Shown here: piece after piece, positions 49,306 through 61,170 of the stretch | Numbering within the stretch: position 1 is the first letter of the stretch | Layout of the letters: each line of letters starts with the position of its first letter | Translations under genes and position numbers: made by a program | Assembly (NCBI GenBank): GCA_023362775.1 | Contig: JALMGJ010000006.1 | Span: 10,868,501-10,932,500, forward strand | Direction: 5' to 3' | Length of the DNA stretch: 64,000 nt | Origin: Charina bottae | Taxonomy: Eukaryota > Chordata > Lepidosauria > Squamata > Charinaidae | The notes under the pieces: model-generated | Databases searched by the model: none | What the model saw: only the letters and a program-made list of their open reading frames with translations | Told to the model about the DNA's origin: nothing

Positions 49306-51677
49306 TAATATCAGCCACTCAGGTTGCCCCTTCTGCTATTTCTCAGATGACTTCAGAGCAACAGATCTGATTCTTACATTTCAGCCCTGTGAGTTAGGGC
49401 ATAGAGCTATGATGCCCGTTTACCTGATTTCCCAAAAGTGCTTTAGAGCGCATGTGACTGTCAAGGTAACCCTTGTGTTCAACACCTGAAAGCAGTTATG
49501 CCCTTTCCTGGGACCTACTGAGGAAGTCTCCAAAAGCACTTTTTGGAGATTAAATCAAAAGGTTGCACTGCCCTACTTGGAGCACTTGAGAAAGTCTGGC
49601 TAGATCAATTTCATCCAGAGTGAAAGCTTGATCATGACCTTGGTTTGGATATTATTAAAGAGACAAATTCAACCATATGGTTGCAAGTACTGACTTTAAT
49701 ATGTAATCTTTTAAACAGTAGTTCCAGAAGGGAACAGAGAAAAGGAGTGGTACCAAGTAGGAAAGGAATGTAAATGTTTCCTTCACTACTGTATGCTGGT
49801 TTAAAATCATTCCCAAAGAAGCTACTACAAGCTATGTGCTTGGAAGCTTTCCGTGATAACAGTAAAACTCCTTTCCACTTAGCTCAAAGTGGAGTTGAGA
49901 AGGAACTGCTATAAATCAGGATAGATCTGAATCAGGCCTACCTTATAGGGGATGGGGAGGGAAGGTATTGTTTTCCCTGTTGGATGCCCCACACCACACT
50001 AGCAGCAGCTATTACACTGTATAAACTAGACATGTTGTCTGTAGCCTAAACCATTTCTGGTTTGACCCAAAGCCTCTTTGTTCAAATAACAACTCCTGCT
50101 TATCAGTGTATAGACAGTATTTCGGATTATTGCCAACAACGCTGTCTATTGTAGCTCCTGTCACTGACTACTCAATAGTTCTTGCCAGGGAATGTGGCAT
50201 TCTTCCCATCCTTTACATAAAAAAGCAACTTGCATATTGTTTATAATCCTGATTGCTTAATTGAAGGTGAGTCAATAGGCCCAGGTCTTACTAAGTTTCC
50301 TAGACATTCAATTAATCTTGGACACGCGAACTAAACATTAGGTACTGGAACTCTAAAGCTGCAATTGGTAAAGTTGTAATCTTGCATCATTATTACTGCA
50401 ATTGTTGCTGCTACTACAGCTACTACTGTGATTATTCCTAATATTCTTGATGATATCAGCACTATCAAAGCACCATTTCTAAGGTTGTTACTCTAATTAA
50501 CACAGTCATTAATTCCTGTGTTATTTTTATTATGAACTGAAGTGGGGAATTTTGGAGAAAGGGACATGAAAAAAGAGTGTGTTTTCTTTTTGACTTTCTC
50601 CTTGAATATCCAGTGTAGATCAGATAGGAAAACTTTTATATCTCGAGGCACACATCCCCAAACCTAAATTCCCATCTGGTTCCTGGCTACTTCACAACTG
50701 CTTTCATACAACATGGCTAAATCCTAAACCCAGATTAATGAATAAACCAGGAATTCTCAAACTGTGAGTTGTGACCTCCTAGGTCATGAGCAACTTTGGG
50801 GATAGGGGTGGTCACTTTTACTTTTTAAATGTAATTGCACTTATAGAGGAAACACATAAATGCTGCCAAAACTCACACTAGGATTTGCTCTGCACTTTGC
50901 TTGTACAAGCCCTCAAAGTCTGCAAACCCTTGATGAACATTTAATTATTGGAAGTAAGTGGTATATTTATTCATTCCCAACCCTAGCCCCAATAAAATCA
51001 TTAGTTTTACTTATCAGGGGAAAGGTCATACAAATTTGCTTATCTTGTTAGGGAGTCACAAGCATGCAATGTTTGAGCATCCCAGTATTTTTTTAAAAGA
51101 ATCACATTATGGCTTACTATGATGGCTTAGTTCCAAACTACCCTATGTTAGTCCAGTCTCCTATCTTGTAGGTACCCAGATATTTTGAACAGGCTCAATG
51201 TTTTATCTCGTTCTTCCCCCAGTATTATTTTTTTCTCAATTGATATATTAATTCTGGAAACTCACAGGTTCTATGACTCTTTCAGTAATAGGCTCCATTG
51301 TGAAACTGCTTTTACTATTAAAAAGGTGTTTTTCCCCCTAACATTCAATTGCAATCTATTCTACTGTATCTTAAATCCATTTTTCTATATCCTGCACACC
51401 CAAATGAGGAAAACTTTCTTTTCTGTGACATCTTTCTCTAGCATGTTCTCCTTGACAAATAACTTTAACTGCATCCACTTTGGGGAGTATGAACCTGACA
51501 CACACAACATTTTAAAGACGTTGATGCCCCTGGACATTGAAAAGTGTAATGTGTGAATGTGGCCAACTATTGTTTGCAAACACTTGAATATACATTTCCT
51601 CACTGAATATACATTTGGGGGACATTCCAAGTGTTCAGTTGCATAACAGACAACATGGACCCAGGAAAACACTAGAG

Positions 51678-52023
51678 CAGAGCTTTCCAAACTTTTCATG
51701 TTGGTGACACACTTTTTAGACATGCATCATTTCACGACACACTCTTACAGCAAGGCATCATTTTGTGACACACTCTTACAGCAGGGCACAAGGCAGGCAC
51801 TAGGACCTGTGTGGAATCACAGCAGGTTTGGAGGCAGCCAGGCACAAGGCAGGCACTAGGACCTGCACGGAATCACAGCAGGTTTGGAGGCAGCAAGGCA
51901 CAAGGCAGGCACTAGGACCTGTGCGGAATCCTGGCAGGGCTCGGAGGCAGCAGCAGTCACGACACACCCAGACACTGCAGCCGACACACTAACGTGTCCC
52001 GACACACAGTTTGGAAAGCTCTG
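51678..52023. mobile_element. hAT-type MITE, family A (3 internal units)
   Basis: Same termini as 873-1167, with 8-bp flanks cactagag/cactaaag (one change). Internal 56-bp units start at 51786, 51842 and 51898. It lies about 210 bp from the SOX6 exon donor at 52232. Confidence 0.92.
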
Positions 52024-52231
52024 CACTAAAGGAAGACATCCATTGTTATCCTTAGATTTGTATCCAGTCCAGTAAGGCTGAGGCTGTAATTTACTACCAT
52101 AATATTTAGCCAGAGCTATTGAAAAGTTTTAGAAGGTGCCCTTTTCTTCCACATTTTAAAAGCCAAAGCTGAACTTTGCCACAACATGACAACTTGAGTT
52201 CAAGGATCCAACCAGGCCCTTGGAAACTCAC

Positions 52232-52404
52232 CTTATCTGTCCTGCAGTTGTTTAAACCCAAATTGTTTGCAACAGCAACTTTTCCATCCAGCACCTGTTG
52301 TTCTCGCCGTAGCTGTTCTTTCATCTGCCGGGCTTCCTGGATTGCCTTGGTAACAGCATCGTGATCGTTTAAGTAACCTGATGATGTGATGGAGGAAAGG
52401 ATAT
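52232..52404 (-). CDS. SOX6: SOX6 coding exon: linker upstream of the HMG box
   Basis: Minus-strand exon of 173 nt, flanked by a pyrimidine-rich acceptor ending in tag (just above 52404) and a gtgagt donor (just below 52232). It starts with two bases of a split codon, encodes 57 further residues and ends on a codon boundary. The peptide contains [19 protein letters not shown], then a basic/glutamine-rich helix, LDGKVAV and [10 protein letters not shown]. From family knowledge this is the SoxD segment between the N-terminal leucine zipper/Q-box and the HMG box. The wording ([20 protein letters not shown]) fits SOX6 better than SOX5 (AIQEARKMREQIQ) or SOX13 (AIQDARQLLHS). SOX6 is a nuclear DNA-binding factor that lacks its own activation domain and works with SOX5 and SOX9 in cartilage and in several other lineages. 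The next exon lies 34 kb away. No upstream SOX6 exon was found between 52405 and 64000. Confidence 0.93.
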
Positions 52405-54562
52405 CTAGGAAGAAGGTAGAAGGCAAAGGGGGGAACAAACAGAAATATGATTACCGTCAAAACATTCAAATGTTTTCTCTAGCAGCATCTGGGTGCACTG
52501 AAAATTATGAGAGGTCAACCTTCTTGTTTAATTTATTTTAACATGAAAATACTGAAACAAACGAGGGAGTGAATGACTGACTGACTGATTGATAGAAAAA
52601 CAATGGAATTATCTACTCACTTATTTGAGAGCAGCAGTTATATATATAGCACTTATATTTCAGCAGCAGAAAATTGTATGGCTGGTATTATTTAAAGTTT
52701 ATTATTTAAACTATTTAAAGTTTGAGGATGTGAAATGAATGAATAAATAAATCCTTGACAAAGAAGTCAAGAAAATGGCCTATTTCTTCTCTCTCCCTTG
52801 CATGCAAATATGCACCTATACTTTTGCATTAAAAAAAATAACCAATGATTCCTGGAAGGTGTGCAAAATGTTCCATCACACAATGTTTTGATCCTGAAAT
52901 GGACTGTTCTGCATTTTTAGAAGAGGTCCACGATATGCCAGTTTTGAGGATGGATCCCTTCCAGAATGTTTGAATTGGCTTGTTCCAGAATCAGAATACT
53001 CCATAGCAGGACATTTTCACACCTCTCCTGAAGACCATATTAGATATTGAATTTCTCTAACTTTGGCTGTAAGCCATTACTGTTCCTACTTTACATACAA
53101 CTAGATAATTTGCTTAGCAACTAAACGATTGAAGAGTCCGAGTGACTTAAAGACTAACATTTTTATTACAGACTAGACTTTCATGAACAAAAGTCTCACT
53201 TTAGCAGGTGTGCTTAGCGTTAATTCAGAAGAAATGCTTCACAAAGAAATAGGAAAGAAAGAAATTTATTAGAAATTAAGAAATTAAATTTAAAGAAATG
53301 AAGAATTTTAAGAAATAAAGATTCTTTTAAAAAGTGGAGACAAATAATGGAAAAAAAAACTAACCCCAAAATCATGGTGTTATGGAATAAAAGAACTGAA
53401 CTGGGATTTGAATAAAGAAGTACTGTACATGCAGGAATAGGTGTGAAATGGATTCCCTTCTCATTTTGATGCTCATTTACACTTTCAAATGTGTACCCAA
53501 ATCACAACACATTTACATGCCAAAATCTACTTGTTTGCTGGACAAAAAAAAAAGTACATATGAAAAAACTGTAAAAGGAAATTATTTTACAGGAAATCAA
53601 TATACACACAAACACACATACATACACATACGCTTTCATGCCGGTTTTTTGTTTGTTTGTTTGCAAACTGAAAAAAATAAGAATCCGAAACAAATACACG
53701 GATGAAAAATGAGAAACGGAGGGAAGCCAGGTGCGTCCCTAGCTGGGTTTGAGTGTATATGGCTGGATTCAGAAATTGGGCTAAGGCGCAGGATAGTTTG
53801 TTTATGGCTTAGGAAGTTGTGCGAATCAACTCATTGTGGTTGATTCAACAAGCCACACTGAAACCATGGCTTAGCAAGCATTCCCCATCTACTTTTCCCT
53901 GACGACACAGGGCTTCGTTTGCCCACTTTTGACAGTCCAAAAGACTGAAAAACTTCTGCGTCCTAGAAAACAAGCCTTGTCCATCGCTTCATATCTCAGA
54001 AGGATTTGATTAGCTACTTTTCCAAAATTTATGGTGGATTAAATGGACCTTCATCCCACTAATCCATTTTTGTATCGATGCCCCAATTTATGATTTGGAG
54101 AATTTTCGAGGCAGTCTGCTTGAAGCCACATAAACAACAATGTTGTTGTTGTTGTTGTTGTTTTTAAAAGCAGCAAGTTCAGCACACAAACCTTGAGCCT
54201 GTAGAAACATTCAAGCTTTTCGTTTAAAGTTCATTAACCTGGAGGCCTAATGAGCAACTGGAGAATAATGTTCTACCAGGAGCATCTGCCCGGCAAGTCA
54301 AAAAAGTAAAGGTCGTGGCTGCCAACTTGACTTCCTTGTCACCCTCCCCTCCCTGCCCCCCCCCCCCCCCGGACAGCCCTGGTGACATTTCCTTAGGAAA
54401 GTCTCCCTTGAGTTGGATTTGATTTTGGGGATTATGTTGACACGTGGAGCTATTGTTTCTCTGACCACAATATGCAAGTATAGTCCTGCAAGTATGAATC
54501 ACCCTGCTCCTCCTATAGCAATCTGTCCTTACGCTTTCTCTTGCTGTGCAATTCAGCTAGTA

Positions 54563-55618
54563 CAGGTAATCCTCGGTTAACAACAGTAACTGGACTGGAA
54601 TTTCTGTCACTAAATGATGTGGTCATAAGGTGAAAAGTCATGTGACTGCATTGCTTAGCGACGGCAATTCTGGCAGTCCTCCTGGCCATCGTTAATCGAA
54701 TCCCACCGGTCGTTGGGTGAGGACCCACCCAAAGCCAAGCCATTCTGGGCTAGATCCCTCCCAGCACCGAGTCTTGGTGAGGTAAGGGACTGCCTCCTCT
54801 TGAACTCCGCCCACCCGCCTATTTCCCTCCCCCAATCTCTGCCCCTTGGCTGCCCTGCACAGTGTCACTCCTCAGCGGCAGTGGTGGTACAGGGGCTGAA
54901 GTAGAGGCCCACGGCCTTCAGCGGTCTCAGGCAGCCGCCCCCGCCCCCAGACCGCTAAATCAGCTCAAGCCCCACCCCGTGGCCAGCCACCCCAGTGCCA
55001 TAGTGCAAAGTCCCCGCCGCCCCTGCTGCCCTGCGCTCTGCAGGCCCTGCCACCAGCCGATCTTTGCCGTGTTCTTCCTCCCGCTACTGACGAGGCACGT
55101 CCGGCCAGGCCCCACGTGAGGAAGCTGCTGGCCGCGCCAGGCCTCCTTCCCAAGGCTGCGCACGCCCCTCTCCAAATGGTGTGCTCCCTTCTTGCAATTC
55201 CTGCAGAGCGCAGGGCAGCAGGGCCTTGTGCTGTGGTGGCTGGCTGCGGCGTGGGGCTCAAGGCAGCACTCGTTGCTGGGGCTGGGGCTGAAGTAGAGGC
55301 CTGGGCTTAGCGGTGGCCAGCTGAGACCGCTGAAGGCCCCAGGCCTCTACTTCAGCCCCAGCGCCGCCAGCGGAGTGCCGCTATGCAGTGCGGCCAAAAG
55401 GGCAGAGATGGAGGGGGAGATAGGCGGGTAGGGGGAATTGAAGCGCTCCTGTGGTCCTAAGTGTGGGCAGGCTGCCATGTACCTGAGTTTTGATCACGTG
55501 ACCACGGGGGCACTGCAATGGCCATAACTTCGGGGACTGGGCGTAAGTACCATTCATTCAGCACCGCCATAACTTCGAGTGGTTGCTGAACGAATGGTTA
55601 TTAACTGAGGAGTACCTG
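54563..55618. mobile_element. Tigger-like fold-back element, 1056 bp, GC-rich core
   Basis: Flanked by TA (54561-54562, 55619-55620). Termini CAGGTAATCCTCGGTTAA and TTAACTGAGGAGTACCTG. The CpG-rich core (about 54780-55455) is one long imperfect inverted repeat. For example, 54893-54931 is the near reverse complement of 55321-55359, and the cctatttccctcccccaatctctgccc side pairs with gggcagagatggagggggagatagg. A nested hairpin is at 55281-55362. No transposase. Confidence 0.85.
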
Positions 55619-56297
55619 TAAGTCCCTTGAGCAGGAAAGCAACATTCATCTCACAGCATTGATGCAACTCTAAATTAAATAAAATAAATTCTGGAAATAC
55701 GTTTCCCTGAATATATTGGGCAGGTTTATTAATTTTGTCCATGCAGGCGAGGAAGTATAGAATGAAAATATGTGACAATGCTCCCTTAAACCTCAGAAAT
55801 ACCTTAATAAAGCACAGGTGGTGATCCTCGGCTACGAGATGAACGATAAAACTCTCTCACTGAATGTCATCCTCTGATACATTAATGCACGTGCTCTTCG
55901 GTAACATGCAAGGAGCCACAGAATTTAGACTTGATTCTCAGTCTGCTAAGGCTTTATAGAATGTTCACTTCTTGATGCAGTTCACACATGTACACTCACA
56001 CTCACAGACACATGCACCCACAAGGCCCTGCATGCTAGGTTATAGCTTCAGTTGGAGCTGAAATGCTTCACTTTCAAAATGTTACCAGCTTTTATTCTAA
56101 TGCTCTTTTGTTTCAAATCTACCCCTCGGGGGTCCCCCCGCTTTATCAATAGATGCAATCAGATCTGCATGTGTGCAAGGCTGCTAGGAATAAAAATTTC
56201 ATACTCTAGGATCTATGCATGTGCAATGGGTTGGAAGTTAATATTGGCCATTTTATTATTCACGCAATCTCCTTTTCCATCCTTTTTAAACTAGAGC

Positions 56298-56476
56298 TTC
56301 TTCCTTTCCTTTCCTTTCCTTTCCTTTCCTTTCCTTTCCTTTCCTTTCCTTTCCTTTCCTTTCCTTTCCTTTCCTTTCCTTTCCTTTCCTTTCCTTTCCT
56401 TCCCTTCCCTTCCCTTCCCTTCCCTTCCCTTCCCTTCCCTTCCCTTCCCTTCCCTTCCCTTCCCTTCCCTTCCCTT
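56298..56476. repeat. (TTTCC)n then (TTCCC)n microsatellite
   Basis: About 100 bp of tttcc units switching cleanly to about 75 bp of ttccc units; pure pyrimidine on the plus strand. Confidence 0.98.
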
Positions 56477-57324
56477 TTTTTTCTTTTAAAGCCCTGAAAA
56501 CTGTAATATGAAATTGACCGGAAAAGAGGCTTCTGTTTGTGACATGAGGCTAAATCTAACCAGATCCATTGGTGAATTGTAACAGATGGTGGGGCTGCGA
56601 GACAGAAGGCTGCCACTAATCACAGGCAAAATGACCGGCTTGCCTCAACATGTTCCATAGATTCCAGCAAACTTTACGCCCTAATCCATTTTTAGAACAA
56701 AAAACATCTGGGCCATAAATCCTCTAATCTGCCAAAACATGCTATTAAATCCCATGATTTGTTGAAAAACACCAAGATTAAAGAAAGGAAATATAAAATG
56801 GCTAACTGCCGTGTTAGGGAAGTGTTATTAATACTCTTTTGTTTTGTCTCAATTATGAATGTTGTGTTCCTAAAGAGCCTTGTCTAATCATGTCAGATTA
56901 CACATCCTTGTTGCATTGCTTGCGCCTTCTATCTGATCCGCCGCTTGCCAAAGAACGCACAACACTGTCTCCTTGCGCACCGCTTTGAAACCTTCTGGGG
57001 GGAGAGAGGAACTGGTGTCAGATTGGTTCAGAGTAACATGGCTAGAATCTTTGGATTGCTGCCACTGTGTGCGCATGGCTTTCCCCCCCCCTCCCCCTAA
57101 AATGCTTTTTAAAATTGTTTTGGAAGAAATGGAGCTGGCAGTTCTAGCTTCCTTTAGAAACTGAAACCAAGGATTTTGGGAACCCTCCAATTTCTGCAGG
57201 AGGAGAAAGCTGTTGCAGTCCTTCTATGCATTACGAAGAATGAGGTGTTAGGTCCTAGTTTGGCCTGAACCTGCAGTTAAAGCAGGCAATACTATTCTGA
57301 TTGCATGCATCCTTTTTTTTTTTT

Positions 57325-57548
57325 AATCCGTTCAATAGTGTCCAATTCTCAGAGACTGCCTGGACAAGTCCCTGCAGTTTTCTTGGCAAGGTTTTTCGGA
57401 AGTGGTTTGCCATTGCCTGCTTCCTAGGGCTGAGAAAAGGTGACTGGCCCAAGGTCACCCAGCTGGCTTTGTGCCTAAGGCGGGACTAGAACTCATGGTC
57501 TCCTGGTTTCTAGCCTGGTGCCTTAACCACTACAACAAACTGGCTCTC
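57325..57548 (-). mobile_element. tRNA-derived SINE (second family), copy 1 of pair
   Basis: Minus strand, from the T-run and gtccaattctcagagactgc through tttcttggcaagg and ggcccaaggtcaccc to the tRNA head complement (ccttaaccactacaacaaac). Confidence 0.9.
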
Positions 57549-57598
57549 GTGTATGTGTATGTGTATATGTGTGTATGTGTGTGTGTGTGTGTGTGTGT
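57549..57598. repeat. (TGTA)n/(TG)n microsatellite
   Basis: tgtatgtgta passing to pure tg, between two SINE copies. Confidence 0.9.
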
Positions 57599-57793
57599 CA
57601 CCCAGCTGGCTTTCATGCCTAAGGCGGGACTAGAACTCTCAGTCTCCTGGTTTGCCATTGGCTTCTTCCTAGGGCTGAGAGACAGGGACTGGCCCAAGGC
57701 CACCCAGCCGGCTTTGTGCCTAAGGCGGGACTAGAACTCACGGTCTCCCGGTTTCTAGGCTGGTGCCTTAACCACCACACCAAACTGGCTCTC
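57599..57793 (-). mobile_element. tRNA-derived SINE with 102-bp tandem unit, copy 2 of pair
   Basis: Carries two units of the same 102-bp repeat as 10744-10998 (starts at 57608 and 57710), then the tRNA head complement ending caccacaccaaactggctct. Confidence 0.88.
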
Positions 57794-58479
57794 ATGCATC
57801 CTTAGGTTAAAGCAAAATCTAGCAAACGCACCTACCTGTAAATGCAAGAATAACCCTTTGGATAGTAATGTCCTATTCAGCCTGTTCCCTGAGAAGCTAG
57901 TTTTCTATCCTCATGTACACTCAACCTAGACCAAGGATGAGCAGACTAATATAGGCCTGCTCCCTTTATTAATCTCCAGGGACTGTACAATCTCTGCAAC
58001 ACGTGGAAAAAAAGGGCACTGCTTCAGTAATGCAGATGTGGCCACCATCTTGACTTCTTTGACTCTCCTGCAGATGCCTTTTGGGGACAGATTTCTGTAG
58101 GGAAAAAAAACCCACAGAAAAATCCACTACTCAAGGAGGCAAGTAAGGGCTGCTTTAACCATCTAAAACGCATGACGGCATGCAGGTAGTCTCCTGATTC
58201 ACTTGAGCTCTGAAGAAGCTTGATGTTTTGCTTATATGCTTTCTTTTTGAGAACTCAGTGCTGGTGTAAATGCACTGGGTGTTTTGAAACTTTTTGAAAA
58301 AAAGAAAGAGACGCCTTTCGTCATCTCACACATTTTAGAAAAGAAGCACCAATGTCACCTGCCTTGACTCTGGGTTTTTTAAGAAATGCATACTAGCCAA
58401 ACTTGGTTAACACTGGAACTAGGCACAAAGACCCTTTGCAAAACTCCACTTAATTTGTAGGCAGAGAAAGTGGATGGAT

Positions 58480-58780
58480 GATTTCTCTGAATTGCTCCAG
58501 GGGAAAGAAAAATTCCCCAAGCAAGTTCTTAAGGGCAGGACCTCCCGTTGGTAGTGACAGTGGCAGTGGTCACTGCCACTGTGTTATCATGACGAGAGCC
58601 TGTCCCGTTTGTACATGTGTTGGGACATTGCATGCATGCATGAAAAGGGTGGAACTTGCAGCACAATAGTATAATGCTGCTTTTGTCAACCTGACAACAG
58701 GAAGACTCTGTGGGTGTCTGTGGTCCCCCTATGGATGTCTTCCATTGGGGCTAAATGGGAATGTGGAAAACCCAAAAGGC
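58480..58780. repeat. Unclassified interspersed repeat, copy 2
   Basis: Collinear with 36510-36700: ttgctccaggggaaagaaaa, ttcttaagggcagga, gtagtgacagtggc and cctatggatgtcttcc. Confidence 0.55.
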
Positions 58781-59012
58781 TACAAACCATTCGAGAAATT
58801 GATGTATATTTACACACAGCCTTTGGCTACGTTATCACTAAATATGCAAGAATGCATGAGGATTTCTCCAACATTCTCTTCCACTTTGAAACAATTTTGA
58901 AAGCAAGTGCCCTTTCACCAAATTGAAGGAGCAGTGATGGAATTGCTCTGCCTGGTATTAATGAAAAGCCAAAGGTGACATTTGGAACACCTTAAAAGTG
59001 TCTGTGTAGCAT

Positions 59013-59085
59013 GAATCCTGCAAGATGTGGAGATCCTCAGATCATCTATGAGATGGATTGAGGATCTCCACATCCTGCAGGGTTC
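59013..59085. repeat. Hairpin, arms about 27 bp
   Basis: gaatcctgcaagatgtggag + atcctca pairs with tgaggatctccacatcctgc + agggttc, with two mismatches and a loop of about 19 bases. MITE-like or an isolated inverted duplication. Confidence 0.8.
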
Positions 59086-59801
59086 AAGATACACATAACG
59101 TCATAGATTATGATAGGGGAGAGATGCATCCAAGCCAGTTTAGGGCTTTACAAATTTAATTCTCCATCAGGTCTGTAAAATCAAGACAGGGCTAATGAGC
59201 TCATTATCAGAACTAAAAAAAATGATCCAGAGGATCATGTGATAGAGATTTTATTTACAGATGAGAGATTCAACATTAGAATGTTTGATTACAATATCTT
59301 CCCACCCAGAAAAGTAGAATGTCATAGAAAAGGCTTCAGATCTAGCTGTTGCCTCAATATGCCTGTCTTTTCAACGAAAGAGTGTTTTGTTTTCCTCTTT
59401 TTCAAAAAAAAAATCAGGACAATATTTAATCCCTCGCTGCCCAAGGTGCTATTTAAAATGATACAACCTGGCAGCCTTTACTGATTGTGCAATCTTGTGC
59501 TTGCACACAGCATATCCAACCATCTCCCCAGCGCAATTGCCAATGGACATAGACATAATGGAATCAGTTCTCCCATCTGCAAACAAGTTGACTTCCGCAG
59601 TGACATTATGCCTGAAAAATCCAAGCAGCTAACGAGGCGCTACCCACAAACACCCCAGTGCACTTCATTAATGCAGGCGTGGTGTTCATAATCTGTATTA
59701 TCTGCTCTTTCCAGGAATGTTTGCCTAAGAACAAGAAGCCTACTCCAGATTATTTGTGTGGATTTCTCCTCCAAACATCAATATCTCTGAGAAACCTTAG
59801 G

Positions 59802-59855
59802 GAGGGAGGGAGGAAGGAAGGAGGGAAGGAAGGAGGGAAGGAAGGAAGGAAGGAA
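59802..59855. repeat. (GGGA)n/(GGAA)n microsatellite
   Basis: Mixed ggga, ggaa and gaag units; homopurine. Confidence 0.93.
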
Positions 59856-61040
59856 GACACCCCATATGTTTTTCAGAAGCTGCTAAGATGCTGGTGGGCA
59901 GGGAATTAATTAATATACTTGCCCACTAGAATGTAATCTTCTTTGGGGTAGAGGATATGCTTGCTAGGGTTGGTGGCAAAATGTTGATGGACAAATGGAA
60001 CTGCTTATTGAGTAGTTGGAAAATAGAATAAACAAACAGACAAACCATTGGAATGGCGAAGTTCTGTTTATGATTGAAGAAAATAACTGTGAGAGGTAAG
60101 CACCAGCATGTTAGATTTGGCCTGGAAAACACTAAGCAGATCCCTTTTTCCTTCAGTGGGGGCTGATACACATGTTTAGGGGAAAGATGATGGTTTGGAG
60201 GGGAGGATCAGAAAGAACTTTTCCCCTGCTCTCTGCTTATACCCTGCAAGCCTCCAGTCTGCTCAGCTTCCAGACCCAGATCCATGTTTGCTGGATGATG
60301 GAGAGAGTTTCCAGCAAGGTGGTTTGGTGCCCTGCCCTCAACAGCTGCTTCTTTCTTAAAACTGCACTGACTTCCTTGACGATTTGCAGCTAAACAAGTA
60401 ATTCTGTACAGCAGCACAGGTCCTGAAGTGTTATTCATCTCTAAGAATTAAGGCTGCAGTAATACCCACAGCCATTTTGATTGATTGACTGATTATGTAC
60501 CATCAAGCAGGTGCTGGCTCTTCCCTATATCACTATTTAGCGCTACATAGAAAAATCCTCTAGCATTTTTCTATCAGTTCTCATTCAGTTTGATGAAAGA
60601 GAATTTGCTGTACAAATCCTTTAAAAAAGAAGATACTATGGGTGGAATTCTCAGGGGTGGAGTGTGGTGCTCCTGCACTTATTTAGAGTCCCAGTAGGCA
60701 AGAGGTATGTGTGAATGGTCTGACTTCCATTGTGCAATCTTCCCTCTGATGTCCTGCAGCTTCCCTCGCTTCTATTTCTCAAGCTCAAAAGAAGGTCTCA
60801 TGGGTTTTCTTCTAACTGAGAAGGACGAGCAGCCAAGGAGGCTTCAGAGTGACGGAGAGATGTTCTAATAGAAAAATAAAATCAGTGGCACCTTGTGACA
60901 TCTCCAACAATAAAGTAAGCCCAAGAACATCACCAAGAGGTGATGTTTACAAGGGATGTTCCCCTCTCCATCCACTGCAGCCACATGCAACCATACTGGA
61001 AAAAAATATTGGGATTAGGGCCATCCACAGGGAATGATCA

Positions 61041-61170
61041 AGAAAGTCAAGATGGTGGTCATGATGGCATTCTTGAAGCCCTGCCCTTTTGTGCATGTGT
61101 CAACACAGCATGCACATACAAAAGGGCATGGCTTCCATCCCATGGTCTCAGCTGCCATCTTGACTTTTCT
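61041..61170. mobile_element. Inverted-repeat MITE (tcaagatgg family), copy 2
   Basis: Arms agaaagtcaagatgg and ccatcttgacttttct enclose a second inverted repeat (gcccttttgtgcatgtgt with atgcacatacaaaagggc). Remnants are near 54300-54345 and 58035-58075. Confidence 0.72.

Larger units (their letters stand above)
17965..52231 (-). other. SOX6: SOX6 intron (34.3 kb)
   Basis: Large intron between the two linker exons. It holds most of the window's Bov-B, Sauria SINE, CR1 and MITE copies, listed separately. Stretches where I recognise no repeat: 18430-18990, 21140-22010, 22060-22690, 25130-25500, 26150-27050, 27230-28120, 28310-29090, 29690-30300, 30880-31760, 32230-33040, 33490-34260, 34990-35470, 35520-36510, 37490-38040, 38735-39300, 39980-40547, 40880-42290, 42350-43456, 46930-47180, 47265-48990, 49310-51669. 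Within these, 21540-21860, 30920-31700, 41820-42280 and 50060-50520 look most like conserved regulatory DNA. Confidence 0.85.

Noticed and set aside
54862..55310. Overlapping open frames in GC-rich DNA, looking like an exon or CpG-island promoter
   Set aside because: They lie inside the inverted-repeat core of a TIR- and TA-bounded element. Frames on both strands mirror each other as expected for a palindrome.
56219..56616. Frames rich in FPFLS or GKER repeats
   Set aside because: Translations of the (TTTCC)n/(TTCCC)n tract.
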